64,000 nt of DNA from Celeribacter baekdonensis (GTDB lineage: Bacteria; Pseudomonadota; Alphaproteobacteria; Rhodobacterales; Rhodobacteraceae): assembly GCF_003047105.1 (NCBI RefSeq), contig NZ_CP028473.1:1-64000 (forward strand), given 5' to 3'. Shown here piece by piece: positions 18,707 through 27,472 of the stretch (positions within the stretch are counted from its first letter, which is position 1; each line of letters starts with the position of its first letter). The notes under the pieces were generated by a model. It searched no databases, had not been told where the DNA came from, and saw nothing but the letters and a program-made list of their open reading frames with translations. A program made the position numbers and the translations under genes.

Positions 18707-19441
18707 ATGAAATCCCTGCCCGCGCTCCTCACCACGTTTCTCCTAGCGCTTACCATTCCTATTGCCGCCCTCGCCGAGGCCACGCCGCAAGGCGGGTCGC
18801 TCGACATCCGCATCCGCACCGCCGTCTATAACGAGAACCAGGTCTACCGGATCGAAACGGATCTTCGGCATTCGACGACGATCCATTTCGGGGCGGGGGA
18901 GCGGTTTGAAGCAGTGATCGTCGGCGACACCGAAAGCTTCCAGGTCGATCCGATCCCCGAGCTTGGCAATGTGCTGACGATCAAGCCGCATGTGGCCAAT
19001 GCCTCGACCAACATGACGGTGATCACCAACCGCCGCACCTATTCCTTCCATCTGCGCGAAGGCTCGATCCCGAACCGCACCGGCATGTTCTTCGAGGTCC
19101 GCTTCCGTTACCCCGACGAGGAGCGCCGCGCGGCGAGTGCAACCCAGCCCAAGGGCGTTGAGGCCCCGCGCAACTACAATTACCGCGTCTCGGGCGAAGG
19201 GGATTTCCGCCCCAGCCATATCTACGACGACGGGCGCTATACGTATTTCGTCTTCCCGGAGAACGCCCGTCAGCCCGCCCTCTTCAAGGCCGATGACCAG
19301 GGCCGTGAGCGCACGGTCAACTGGACCCAGCAAGGCAACACCGTTCGCGTGCTCGGGGTAAACACCTACTGGACGCTGCGCATCGGCGATGAGGCGATCT
19401 GCGCCTGGCGCGACGAGAGCGCCATCTATGTGAGCAACTGA
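18707..19441 (+). CDS. virB9: VirB9-like outer-membrane core protein
   Basis: This encodes 244 residues, starting 5 bp after virB8. It has a cleavable signal peptide ending IAALAEA. The sequence shows the VirB9/CagX features: NQVYRIETDLRHSTTIHFG and NVLTIKPHVANASTNMTVITN in the N-terminal part, RNYNYRVSG in the linker, and DGRYTYFVFPENARQPALF with ESAIYVSN at the end. VirB9 forms the outer-membrane ring with VirB7 and VirB10. The frame is intact. Confidence 0.93.
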   Translation: MKSLPALLTTFLLALTIPIAALAEATPQGGSLDIRIRTAVYNENQVYRIETDLRHSTTIHFGAGERFEAVIVGDTESFQVDPIPELGNVLTIKPHVANASTNMTVITNRRTYSFHLREGSIPNRTGMFFEVRFRYPDEERRAASATQPKGVEAPRNYNYRVSGEGDFRPSHIYDDGRYTYFVFPENARQPALFKADDQGRERTVNWTQQGNTVRVLGVNTYWTLRIGDEAICAWRDESAIYVSN

Positions 19442-19443
19442 CC

Positions 19444-20868
19444 ATGGCCGATCAAACCCCTCCCGATCTTCAGGACCGTCTCGACCAGTTCAGCCAGCGC
19501 GGCAAATCCAAACGCCGCGGCAACAGCCTCGGGGTTGGCGCGATCGCCGCTGCCCTCGCCCTTGGCGCCGCCGGGGTCGCGTATTTCCTGGCCAACGGCC
19601 TGCAGGAGGGCGACAGCGCGCTGGGAACCTCCGATGTCGAGACCTTCCAGGACCGCCGCCCCGGCACCGGCGGGCGGCTTGAGTTTCCACCCGACGAAAC
19701 AGAGCAACGGGTCAATGACGCGCTGATCGCTGTCGAGGAAGCGCTCGATGTGCCCGCAGCCCCTGTCCCGGAACCGAGCGCCGAAGTGCTGGCCGAGATC
19801 GCCAAGCTCCGCGAGGCCCTCGCCGCCAGCCAGGCCGCCCGCAACTCGGAAATCCAGTCCGCCGTCGCGGACCTGCGCGAAGCCTTCGACGAACAGAAGG
19901 CGGCGCTTGAAGCGACGCTGGCCGCAAAAGAAACCGAGCTTGCCAACCTGCAGCGCCAGACCGAGACCCGCATCGAAGGTCTGCAGGCCATGCTCGATGC
20001 CGAACGGGCGCAGCGCGAGGGTCTTGAGGCAGAGCTGGACCGCGAGGGGCTGATTGCGGATCAGCGCCTTCTCGAAGAACGCCGCCGGCAGGAAGAGGAA
20101 CAGCGCCAGCGCGAGGCCGAACGGGTCGCCGAGGAGCTTCTGACCGCGCAGATCAAATCCCCCGCAGTGGTCTATGCCGACGGTCCGCGTGGTGGCCAAA
20201 GTGGCGCGGCGGTGGCCGATCCGGCGGCCGCTGGCACCGGGGGGCCGGTCCTCTCGGGCAATGAACAGTTTCTGCAGAGCGCGCGGCCACTTGAGGTGCA
20301 GGAGGCCGCCCGCCTCACCCATCCCGAGCGCACGCTGACCCAAGGCTCGGTCATTCAGGCCGCGCTCCAGACCGCCATCAACAGCGATCTGCCTGGCTCG
20401 GTCGTCGCGGTGGTCTCCGAACCGGTTCCGGCATTTTCCGGGGACCGGATCCTGATCCCCCGGGGTTCCCGCCTTTTTGGCCAATACCGCTCGGGCATCG
20501 AGATGCATCAGAAGCGTATCCTGATCCTCTGGACCCGCGTCCTGACGCCGGACGGCACCTCGATGGAAATCGCCGCCGTGGGCGGGGATCAGCTCGGCCG
20601 CTCTGGCCTCACCGGTCTCGTCGACACCAAGTTCGCCGAGCGCTTCGGCGGAGCGGCACTGATTTCCGTGATCGGGGCGGCGCCGGCCGTGGCGGCGGAG
20701 AGTACCAACAACGAAACCACCAGCATCGTTCTGGGCGATGTCGGCAGCGACCTTCAGGACGCCGTCGGCTCAGTCATCGCCGACCAGGTCTCGATCGCAC
20801 CGACGATCTATGTCGATCAAGGGGCCTCGGTCACCGTGCTCGTGGACCGGGATGTGGTGATTTATTGA
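19444..20868 (+). CDS. virB10: VirB10/TrbI core protein
   Basis: This encodes 474 residues. The cytoplasmic N-terminus is followed by one membrane helix (about residues 23-48, GVGAIAAALALGAAGVAYFL). A long charged coiled-coil stretch then occupies residues 105-230 (EERRRQEEEQRQREAERVAEE-like), and the C-terminal TrbI/VirB10 beta-barrel domain holds LTQGSVIQAALQTAINSDLPG, ILIPRGSRLFGQYRSG and RDVVIY at the end. VirB10 spans both membranes and senses ATPase energy to gate the channel. It is two bases after virB9 and overlaps virB11. Confidence 0.95.
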   Translation: MADQTPPDLQDRLDQFSQRGKSKRRGNSLGVGAIAAALALGAAGVAYFLANGLQEGDSALGTSDVETFQDRRPGTGGRLEFPPDETEQRVNDALIAVEEALDVPAAPVPEPSAEVLAEIAKLREALAASQAARNSEIQSAVADLREAFDEQKAALEATLAAKETELANLQRQTETRIEGLQAMLDAERAQREGLEAELDREGLIADQRLLEERRRQEEEQRQREAERVAEELLTAQIKSPAVVYADGPRGGQSGAAVADPAAAGTGGPVLSGNEQFLQSARPLEVQEAARLTHPERTLTQGSVIQAALQTAINSDLPGSVVAVVSEPVPAFSGDRILIPRGSRLFGQYRSGIEMHQKRILILWTRVLTPDGTSMEIAAVGGDQLGRSGLTGLVDTKFAERFGGAALISVIGAAPAVAAESTNNETTSIVLGDVGSDLQDAVGSVIADQVSIAPTIYVDQGASVTVLVDRDVVIY

Positions 20869-21857
20869 GCCATTCAGAAAGCCCAACCTCCTATCTCGAG
20901 CGTTATCTCGACCCGTTCCGTGACCTTCTAAGGCGTGACGACGTGGTCGAGATCGCGATCAATCCAGATGGCAAGGTCTGGCTCGAGGCCGCGGGCGACG
21001 CCACCATGCGCCACGAAGGCCAGACCGTGGACCGAACGACTGCGCTCAACATGGCCCAGACCATCGTCGGCGACGCCAAGGCCCGCGTCTCTGAAAAGAA
21101 CCCGCTCGTCTCCGGCAAAGTAGAATACGCGGGCCGCCCGCTTCGGGTCCAGGTCGCCGTGCCGCCCGCCATCGACCGCGGGGCCTCGATCACCATCCGT
21201 CTCTTCGCCTCGGGCAGCGTCCGGGACTACGCTCCTGCCTATCTCTTCGGCAAGGCCGTCTCGCTCGACGCGCTCCGAGCCGAGAAGATGAAGAACATTT
21301 CCAGTCTCGCCGAAGAGAACCTCGAAGCTGCCCTACAGACCCTGGTCGAGGCACGGCTTAACGTCCTGATCAGTGGCGGCACCTCGACCGGCAAAACAAC
21401 CTTCGCCCGCCATCTCCTGACCCATGTGAGCGAGCACGAGCGGTTGATCACCATCGAAGACGCCTTCGAGCTCTTCCCCGGCCAGCCGAACACCGTCGCC
21501 CTCCTGGCCGACCGCGGTGCCGGTTCGCAACGCAGCGCCAATGCTCTCCTTCAAGCCTCCCTCCGTATGCGACCCGATCGGATCATCGTCGGCGAGCTGC
21601 GCGGGGCCGAGGCCCTGACCTATCTCGAAGCCATCAACACCGGTCATGGTGGATCGGTTTCCACCATCCACGCCGAAACCGCGGAACTCGCCATCGACCG
21701 GCTGGCGATTATGGTGCTGCAGGCAGGGACGCCGCTAACATTCGCCGAGGTGCGGGAATATATCCGCAAGTCCATCGATGTGATCGTCCAGCTCGGGCGG
21801 GTTGAGGGGAAGCGCGGGATTACGGAGTTCTATCTGCCGGGTGAACGAAGCCATTGA
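20865..21857 (+). CDS. virB11: VirB11 ATPase
   Basis: This encodes 330 residues starting at TTG 20865, which overlaps the virB10 stop. It is a hexameric traffic ATPase of the secretion superfamily: Walker A SGGTSTGKTTF, the Asp/Glu box DRIIVGELRGAEAL and the His box GHGGSVSTIHAE are all present. It works with VirB4 and VirD4 at the cytoplasmic face. It is the last gene of the contiguous virB operon. The next 139 bases carry only a 17-codon open frame from 21946, and then a cluster of unrelated genes starts on the other strand. Confidence 0.95.
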   Translation: MSHSESPTSYLERYLDPFRDLLRRDDVVEIAINPDGKVWLEAAGDATMRHEGQTVDRTTALNMAQTIVGDAKARVSEKNPLVSGKVEYAGRPLRVQVAVPPAIDRGASITIRLFASGSVRDYAPAYLFGKAVSLDALRAEKMKNISSLAEENLEAALQTLVEARLNVLISGGTSTGKTTFARHLLTHVSEHERLITIEDAFELFPGQPNTVALLADRGAGSQRSANALLQASLRMRPDRIIVGELRGAEALTYLEAINTGHGGSVSTIHAETAELAIDRLAIMVLQAGTPLTFAEVREYIRKSIDVIVQLGRVEGKRGITEFYLPGERSH

Positions 21858-21996
21858 ACGTTGACGCATTGAAAGCAGATTAGCGACGTCTTGAGTGCAG
21901 TGATATCGGTGAAACGTTCGGACACACATGGCGTAACGATCACCCTATGACACAGCAAGTATCTGTTCCTGGCTTCGAAGGAGAAGTTGCTGTCGC

Positions 21997-22518
21997 CTAG
22001 ACGCCGTGCTGAAAGATCGGGGGGCGCCCATTATCCCAATCCTCTCGGTTCAAGAAGATTCGGTACGAGTTGAGGTGGAAGGCGGCATTTCCGAGATCCT
22101 TCACCGGATCTAGGGTTTCGACATGGATGAAGTGGCGATAGGAGACCCGGAATCCGTCGCCAGGTGCCGCACGGAAGTGAATGCCCTGGGGCCCGATCGT
22201 CAGACATGCCTCTTGCTGCGGATCGTTCATCTCAGACAGCGAAGAAGCCGCGAAATCAGGCTGCAATATCCAGTCGGTTCCAAAGGAGATACACCACTCG
22301 TCCGCTTCCCACTGGAATATCCGATGCCAATTGGCTTCGCCTTCACGCCCAAAGTCAGGGTTCAATAGCAGAACCGTCGGTTTGTCGTTGGGCTGATTCA
22401 ATGGTTCGGAAAGCTTAATGCCATAGATCGGCTGATGGCCGTACCTCTTGAGGAGAAACAGCGTACCTTTCGGCTCCTCGGCGAGAGCGGCTGATTTTGC
22501 GTTCAAAGTGCTTCGCAT
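21997..22518 (-). CDS. Hypothetical protein, third gene of the TIR operon, 173 aa
   Basis: This encodes 173 residues from ATG 22518, 22 bp after the zinc-ribbon gene. There is no signal peptide or membrane helix. The text includes VLLLNPDFGREGEANWHRIF and a C-terminal RIFLNREDWDNGRPPIF. I do not recognise it. The base composition is lower in G+C than the virB genes, as in the two genes upstream of it. Its place in a tight three-gene run with a TIR protein suggests a role with that effector, such as sensor, partner or immunity protein, but nothing in the sequence decides. Confidence 0.65.
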   Translation of the reverse strand: MRSTLNAKSAALAEEPKGTLFLLKRYGHQPIYGIKLSEPLNQPNDKPTVLLLNPDFGREGEANWHRIFQWEADEWCISFGTDWILQPDFAASSLSEMNDPQQEACLTIGPQGIHFRAAPGDGFRVSYRHFIHVETLDPVKDLGNAAFHLNSYRIFLNREDWDNGRPPIFQHGV

Positions 22519-22540
22519 ATGTGGTCTCCCTCACGAGCCT

Positions 22541-22705
22541 TCATTCCCAACCCCTCCGGATATCGGTTCGATAACATTCGGGACAATGCACCGCGCTAGT
22601 CGGCCGCTTTTCACGGCGGGCCTCGCGACGTTCGTACTCATCAAGCACTTCGACTTCGAAGCGGTGCCCACAATTGTTGCAGCGGAAATGAACACGCTCA
22701 GTCAT
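22541..22705 (-). CDS. Small zinc-ribbon protein, 54 aa
   Basis: ATG 22705 lies inside the end of the TIR gene (ATGACTGA overlap), so translation is probably coupled. Two CxxC knuckles are seen: FRCNNCGHRFEVEV near the N-terminus and VHCPECYRTDIRRGW near the end, with an Arg/Glu-rich helix between. This is a rubredoxin-like or FmdB-like zinc ribbon. It may bind nucleic acid or act as a protein adaptor. An upstream start at 22735 in the same frame would add ten residues but lacks the coupled position. Confidence 0.7.
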   Translation of the reverse strand: MTERVHFRCNNCGHRFEVEVLDEYERREARREKRPTSAVHCPECYRTDIRRGWE

Positions 22706-23639
22706 AGCTGATACCTGCGTTACCAATGAACTCATTCCAGAGCACCTCAGCCGCTCGCTCTGGAGTCAGTCGTTCATCAGTTCTACCGAAGACGTTCATG
22801 GTTTGAATCAGGAATTGCTCGTAATCATCGGCCGAAATGTTGAAACCGCCGTTTGCTGTGTTGTCACCGGCGTTTTCGCTGAACGAGTAGTAAATATCGC
22901 CCAGGGCGACCTGCGAGCTACGGCAGTGCACCGAGATGTGGGCCGTACCATTTCGATGGCCGCTGTTGACAACCGTTGCCCCAAAAGAGGTCGCACTTCT
23001 GTCAACGAAACGTCCGCGCAATCCATCGATTGAGTCCATTTCGATGATCGCTCGTCGGAAGTAATCCTTGAAGGTGGCGAAGGCAGCATCGCGGAAATCA
23101 CCCTTGTCGATTTGGTCGAACTGCCGCTTTGCTCGGTAGCGTGCCATCGAGGGGCGTGTGGCCGACGGCTCATGGGCTACCTCCGCCGCAGCTGCAGGTA
23201 CAGCTTCAGCTTCGATGATGCGTCGAAGCTCCTGCACGACATTTAGGTAAGCGGTGTTTGGATTGGCCCATGCGCTGATCGCCTTGCCGTCAGTCGGCGC
23301 GGCCTTCAGTTGGCGCAACTCCCTCATCGCTTTCCAATCGCATTCCTCCACGATGATCGGCACTACACGGGCGGTCCCTGCGGCGTGGCGTTCAAGCGCG
23401 CGTCTCATTTCGCGCTCGACACAGTAGTCGGATGCGATGAAGTCGGGGCTCACCAGGAGCAGGAACAGGTCGGAAGCCTCCAGTTCCCGTTCAATCTCAG
23501 CGTCCAGTTCGCCACCAGCCAAGATGTTGCGATCATACCAGGTCTCAATACGCCCTTCCCTTGTAAGGTTCTTGAGGTGGACGTGCAGCCGATCAAGCGC
23601 GGCCTTGTCGTTATGGGAATAAGAAATGAATGCCCGCAT
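22698..23639 (-). CDS. TIR-domain protein with unknown C-terminal domain
   Basis: This encodes 313 residues. Residues 1-140 are a TIR domain: it starts MRAFISYSHNDKAALDRL, has a DRNILAGGELDAEI BB-loop region and LVSPDFIASDYCVEREMRRA, in which the Glu at the cysteine-valine-glutamate site is the expected NADase residue. Residues 165-313 form a second domain with no family I can name (DQIDKGDFRDAAFATFKDYF, YYSFSENAGDNT). Many bacterial TIR proteins are antiphage effectors that destroy or convert NAD, with a C-terminal sensor. The gene heads a three-gene operon with a zinc-ribbon protein and an unknown protein. Confidence 0.85.
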   Translation of the reverse strand: MRAFISYSHNDKAALDRLHVHLKNLTREGRIETWYDRNILAGGELDAEIERELEASDLFLLLVSPDFIASDYCVEREMRRALERHAAGTARVVPIIVEECDWKAMRELRQLKAAPTDGKAISAWANPNTAYLNVVQELRRIIEAEAVPAAAAEVAHEPSATRPSMARYRAKRQFDQIDKGDFRDAAFATFKDYFRRAIIEMDSIDGLRGRFVDRSATSFGATVVNSGHRNGTAHISVHCRSSQVALGDIYYSFSENAGDNTANGGFNISADDYEQFLIQTMNVFGRTDERLTPERAAEVLWNEFIGNAGISYD

Positions 23640-23748
23640 CTGCTCAACTCAAATGTTTAATGTTTGTTCATGATTTACCCAAAGCGCTACCTACGTGAGA
23701 CACGGCCTGTAGCGCTTGAGCCCGAAACCACTGTTATACTGTCTACAG

Positions 23749-23997
23749 TCAGCGCTTCTTGTTCGACTGGGACAACACCGAAGCGGCAAGTGTCTTTGTC
23801 TTTTCAGAATAGCGATCGCTGCGAAGTACCTTTGACGCGAGGTCCTCCATTTCCGCTCCGGTTTGCCGATTGGTCTTTGACTGAGACAACGCCGAACCAG
23901 CAAGCTTGCGGGCGATCTGTGAAGAGCCAGGTTTGAAAAGGGTGTCTGCTGCAAGCGAGGCAACCTTGGTCGAAGTTCCTTTACGATTTACCGCCAT
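23749..23997 (-). CDS. Small internally repeated protein, 82 aa
   Basis: This encodes 82 residues from MAVNRKGTSTKVASLAADT (an upstream start at 24009 is in frame). Two similar halves are seen: VASLAADTLFKPGSSQIARK...LAGSALSQS and MEDLASKVLRSDRYSEKTKT...LAASVLSQS. Similar small proteins with this repeated LA-x-S-x-LSQS text are, from memory, scattered widely in proteobacterial genomes without known function. It lies between the TIR operon and the sbcDC operon, on the same strand as both, with its own spacing, so it may be transcribed alone. Confidence 0.7.
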   Translation of the reverse strand: MAVNRKGTSTKVASLAADTLFKPGSSQIARKLAGSALSQSKTNRQTGAEMEDLASKVLRSDRYSEKTKTLAASVLSQSNKKR

Positions 23998-24083
23998 ACT
24001 ATCCTCCATATGGTGTTTGGTTTGCTTCTAGATACTAGATGTGGGATTGGAGCCAACTTTTCGCAAGCTTCATCAGTGACATT

Positions 24084-24395
24084 TCAAAATGGCAGCCTCG
24101 CCTCAAAAAGGTCTGGCGTGTCTTCGTCGCGCCGCCTGCTCAGGCCTTCACCAAGATGCAGGCACGGATGTTTAATACGTGTCAGGCCTTTGCCGCCCTC
24201 AAAATGGACCCACCCTCCTCTGGGCATGCCCACGCTTACGATCAGCGCCCCGCATATTGGACAAGTCCGCCTGAAGGATGCGCCCTTCTTGCTTTCACGA
24301 TCGCCTCGAACTGCCCAACCTCCGCGAACGGATACCGTGCGCCCTGTCGACAGACGGCGGGTATGTGCCTTCCTGTAATACCAACGGTCCGTCAT
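24084..24395 (-). CDS. Small zinc-finger-like protein coupled to sbcC, 103 aa
   Basis: ATG 24395 overlaps the sbcC stop (ATGA), so it is the third gene of the sbcD-sbcC operon. The N-terminus is basic (MTDRWYYRKAHTRRLSTGR) and the middle has a CPICGAL knuckle followed by a possible second ligand pair, KHPCLHLGEG. It ends DTPDLFEARLPF. I do not recognise a named family. The coupling suggests a partner or regulator of the SbcCD nuclease. The plus-strand frame at 24039 over the same bases is less likely to be coding. Confidence 0.6.
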   Translation of the reverse strand: MTDRWYYRKAHTRRLSTGRTVSVRGGWAVRGDRESKKGASFRRTCPICGALIVSVGMPRGGWVHFEGGKGLTRIKHPCLHLGEGLSRRRDEDTPDLFEARLPF

Positions 24396-27300
24396 CCCAG
24401 CCCCCTCCTTTCCTCGACCCGGCTGCCGCTCGGGGTCGAACGCACGTAGAAGCCTTGTGGAATAGCCTCTTGCACCAGCCCTACATGGGATATCAGGCCC
24501 ACGGCACGACTGCCCTCTGTCAGCGCGGCAAGAACTTGGATCACTTGATCCAGCGTGCCCGCCCCATTCTCGGTGTCGAGGCTCCCAAAGCCTTCGTCGA
24601 TAAAGATTGTGTCCATCCGGATCTTGCCCGAAAGGCTCTCGACCACATCAGCTAGCCCAAGCGCGAGGGCCAGTGCCGCGATAAAGGTCTCGCCGCCTGA
24701 CAGCGTGGCTGTCGGGCGCGCCTTGCCGGTGTTGATGTCGAAGACCTCGATTTCGAGCCCACGCTTGCCGCGACCGCCAGATGCCTCGAGCCCGCGCGTT
24801 AGCCGGTAGCGACCACGTGTCATTGGGTCGAGCCTCATATTCGCCGCCTCAAGAACCTGGTCGAACATTGCCCCGATCGCGAAGGTCTCGAGTGTCATCT
24901 TGAAATCGTTCTTGCCGTTAGCCAGATCAGCCAGCCCCCGGAGCGGACCGGTTTCGGTTTCTAGCCGCTCGGTTTCGGTCAGAGCCGCGGCAAGCGATTC
25001 CTTGAATTTGGTCAGTGACGATACATCCGTTCTCGCTGTGGCAAGTGCTGCGTTGGCCGCGTTCAAGGTCTGGGTGGCGTCTGCCAACGCCAGCTGAAGT
25101 GGGGCAAGATCCGGGCGTTCACGATCTGCGCAAGCGGCGATGGCGTTCTGCAATGTCGTGCGAGCAGCGATCAATCCATCGCGGTGATCGGTTACCTTCT
25201 TGCGGTCGGCGTCGAGAGTCGGGAAATGGCTCTTGCAAGCATCATATCCCGCTTTGTCCAGCCCAACCTCGGTAAGCCGAGCGACAAAATCACCTTGTGC
25301 CTTCTTCACGCGCTGCTGCTGCCCGTCGCGCGCCCGCTTCGCTGCTTCTAGCTGCTCTTGCGAACGGGTGAGCACTTCACTGGCGGCTCGGTCCTGTTGC
25401 GTCGCCACTTCCAGCGCCTCGGAGAGTTGCCTTTGCTCTCTCTGCAAAGCCTCCCGTCGAGCGACAACCGCCTCAGGCGTGCGCAGACCTTCCGGCAGGG
25501 CCTCAATCACTGTGTCCAGCTTGGCGCGCGCGCCGGCAAGAGCGTTCTCGGCTTTCCCCGCAGCGGTGCGCGCCGAAGCCTCGCCGGTTTCTGCCTCAGT
25601 CACCTTGCGCTTGAGCTCGGCCAACTGCTCCGCCATCGCGTCCAGATCAACCGCCTCTCCAAGCGTGGCGACGGTGCCTTCAATCCGCGCGATTTCGTCT
25701 TCGAGTTCCGCCAACGTGCGCTCAGGGCGCTCCTGTTCCTCCAGCGCCCGCTTCTTTTCGTCGAGCCGCATTCGGAAATTGCCGAGGTCGCTTTCGGCCC
25801 GAACTCTGGCTTCGGAGGCGATTCTCGCCTGAACCTGAGCGCTCCGAAACGCTTCTGTCAAACCAGATTGTTCAGGCGCACCATGGGCAGGCGCCGGATG
25901 ATCATGGGAACCACAGACAGGGCAGGGCGCCCCTTCGGTCAACTTTTCCGCGAGAATGATCGCTTGCGTGCGCGAAAGCCGTGCCTCGGCTTCTAGCAAG
26001 CCCGCGTCAGCGGTTCGCGCCGCGTCGGTTCTTGTCGCCAATTCGTTCGATGCCGCTTCGACTTTTCGTTGAGCATCTGCGACAGCTTCTTGCGCCTTAG
26101 CATACGCCGCTGCCTTGACCCTTTCTCGGTTGAACTCGGCCAGCTCACCGGTCAGCTGGCCTCGCTCCGTTTCGGTCTTTCGCGCTTGATCAAGCGCCAG
26201 ATCGGTCGCATCGCGCTGAGACTTGAGCTTCTCTCGGGCATCAATGGCCTCGGTCAGAGCCTTCTTCGCTGAAGCTTCGTCCTTTACAGCGTCGTCAAAC
26301 GCGCTTCTAAGATCCGCTGCCTGCCCGACCTGCTTCTCGATCGCCTCCAACCTTGTCAGGTCAGCCTGAACTTGTTGCCGTCGGTCCTCGCCAGACTGTG
26401 CCTCAGCAAGTTTCTTTTCCGCCAACTCCTTCGCGCCAGTGGCGATGTTGAGTTCCGCCTCGGCCTTCGTGACAGCCTCCACCGCTTTCAGGCTATCCTG
26501 CTCCGCATTGCGCCAAGCCGTCTCAAGATCACGGGCCTGCAAGGCATTCCGGACAGCCTCAACGCGCTTGGCTAGCTCTTCGACCTCGATCGTTTTCTTT
26601 TCTAGATCATCGACAGCCTGCTGTGCCGTGTCGGCAGAAGAAAATGCCTTTTCGATTTGCTCGCCTTCGGTCAGAGCTTTACGCGCAGCTTCGTTTGCCA
26701 TCTCCGCACCACGCTGAACGCCCTGCTTTTGTTCGACTTGGGCTTCGGCTGCGACAATCCCAAGTTCAAGCGCTTCGGCGCTCTCGAACCCGCGCTCCTC
26801 GAGTCGAGCCAGGTAGAGCGCACGCTGGTCGCGCAACGCTCGTTCTGCCGCTGAGGCTTCTTCCTTCAGCCTTGCGGCGAGATCGCGATAGACCTTCACG
26901 TCGAAGAGATCCCGCAATATCTCGACCCGCGCATCCGTTTTTGCGGCCAGGAACGTCTCGAACTTGCCTTGCGGTAAGAGCACGATCTGTCGAAACTGAT
27001 CCGCCCCGTAGCCAAGCAGCGCCTCGACCTGCTGCCCTACTAGCGAGACCTTCTTTTCCGCAATGACACGGCCGGACTGACTCGGACCAAGAGTGTCCAC
27101 CGGAATCCCGGTGACGTCGAATAAAGAGGCTTCCGCCGCGTCCTCAGTGGTCCCTTCACCGCGTGCCTTCGGACGTTCCTGCGCCGGACGACGACGGATT
27201 AGGTAGGCCTTGGTGCCCAGCTCAAAGACAAATTCGACTTCGGTAGGTAGATCCGAAGCGGCGTGATCCGAGCGTAGTGAACGTGGTTCCTGATCGGTCT

Positions 27301-27472
27301 TGGTTGGTGCCCCGAAAAGCGCGAAAGACATCGCCGAGAACAACGTCGACTTCCCAGCCCCTGTCTGGCCGTAGATTCCGAACAGCCCTGTCTCCAGCGC
27401 GGAGCGAAAATCTACTACCTCGGTTGTCGCAAATGGCCCGAAGGCTTGAAGCGATAGGCGAATGGGTCTCAT
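24392..27472 (-). CDS. sbcC: SbcC-like SMC-type ATPase subunit of the SbcCD nuclease
   Basis: This encodes 1026 residues from ATG 27472 (MRPIRLSLQAFGPFATTEVV), which overlaps the sbcD stop (ATGA); the 64 residues upstream in the frame are out of place for the family. Walker A GQTGAGKSTLF is near residue 35, and a long coiled coil is broken by the zinc hook GAPCPVCGSHDH near the middle. The C-terminal signature LSGGETF and Walker B IFIDEGFGSLD complete the ATPase head. SbcCD cuts DNA hairpins and protein-blocked ends. A plasmid-borne copy in this island may act on phage or replication intermediates. Confidence 0.93.
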   Translation of the reverse strand: MRPIRLSLQAFGPFATTEVVDFRSALETGLFGIYGQTGAGKSTLFSAMSFALFGAPTKTDQEPRSLRSDHAASDLPTEVEFVFELGTKAYLIRRRPAQERPKARGEGTTEDAAEASLFDVTGIPVDTLGPSQSGRVIAEKKVSLVGQQVEALLGYGADQFRQIVLLPQGKFETFLAAKTDARVEILRDLFDVKVYRDLAARLKEEASAAERALRDQRALYLARLEERGFESAEALELGIVAAEAQVEQKQGVQRGAEMANEAARKALTEGEQIEKAFSSADTAQQAVDDLEKKTIEVEELAKRVEAVRNALQARDLETAWRNAEQDSLKAVEAVTKAEAELNIATGAKELAEKKLAEAQSGEDRRQQVQADLTRLEAIEKQVGQAADLRSAFDDAVKDEASAKKALTEAIDAREKLKSQRDATDLALDQARKTETERGQLTGELAEFNRERVKAAAYAKAQEAVADAQRKVEAASNELATRTDAARTADAGLLEAEARLSRTQAIILAEKLTEGAPCPVCGSHDHPAPAHGAPEQSGLTEAFRSAQVQARIASEARVRAESDLGNFRMRLDEKKRALEEQERPERTLAELEDEIARIEGTVATLGEAVDLDAMAEQLAELKRKVTEAETGEASARTAAGKAENALAGARAKLDTVIEALPEGLRTPEAVVARREALQREQRQLSEALEVATQQDRAASEVLTRSQEQLEAAKRARDGQQQRVKKAQGDFVARLTEVGLDKAGYDACKSHFPTLDADRKKVTDHRDGLIAARTTLQNAIAACADRERPDLAPLQLALADATQTLNAANAALATARTDVSSLTKFKESLAAALTETERLETETGPLRGLADLANGKNDFKMTLETFAIGAMFDQVLEAANMRLDPMTRGRYRLTRGLEASGGRGKRGLEIEVFDINTGKARPTATLSGGETFIAALALALGLADVVESLSGKIRMDTIFIDEGFGSLDTENGAGTLDQVIQVLAALTEGSRAVGLISHVGLVQEAIPQGFYVRSTPSGSRVEERRGLG

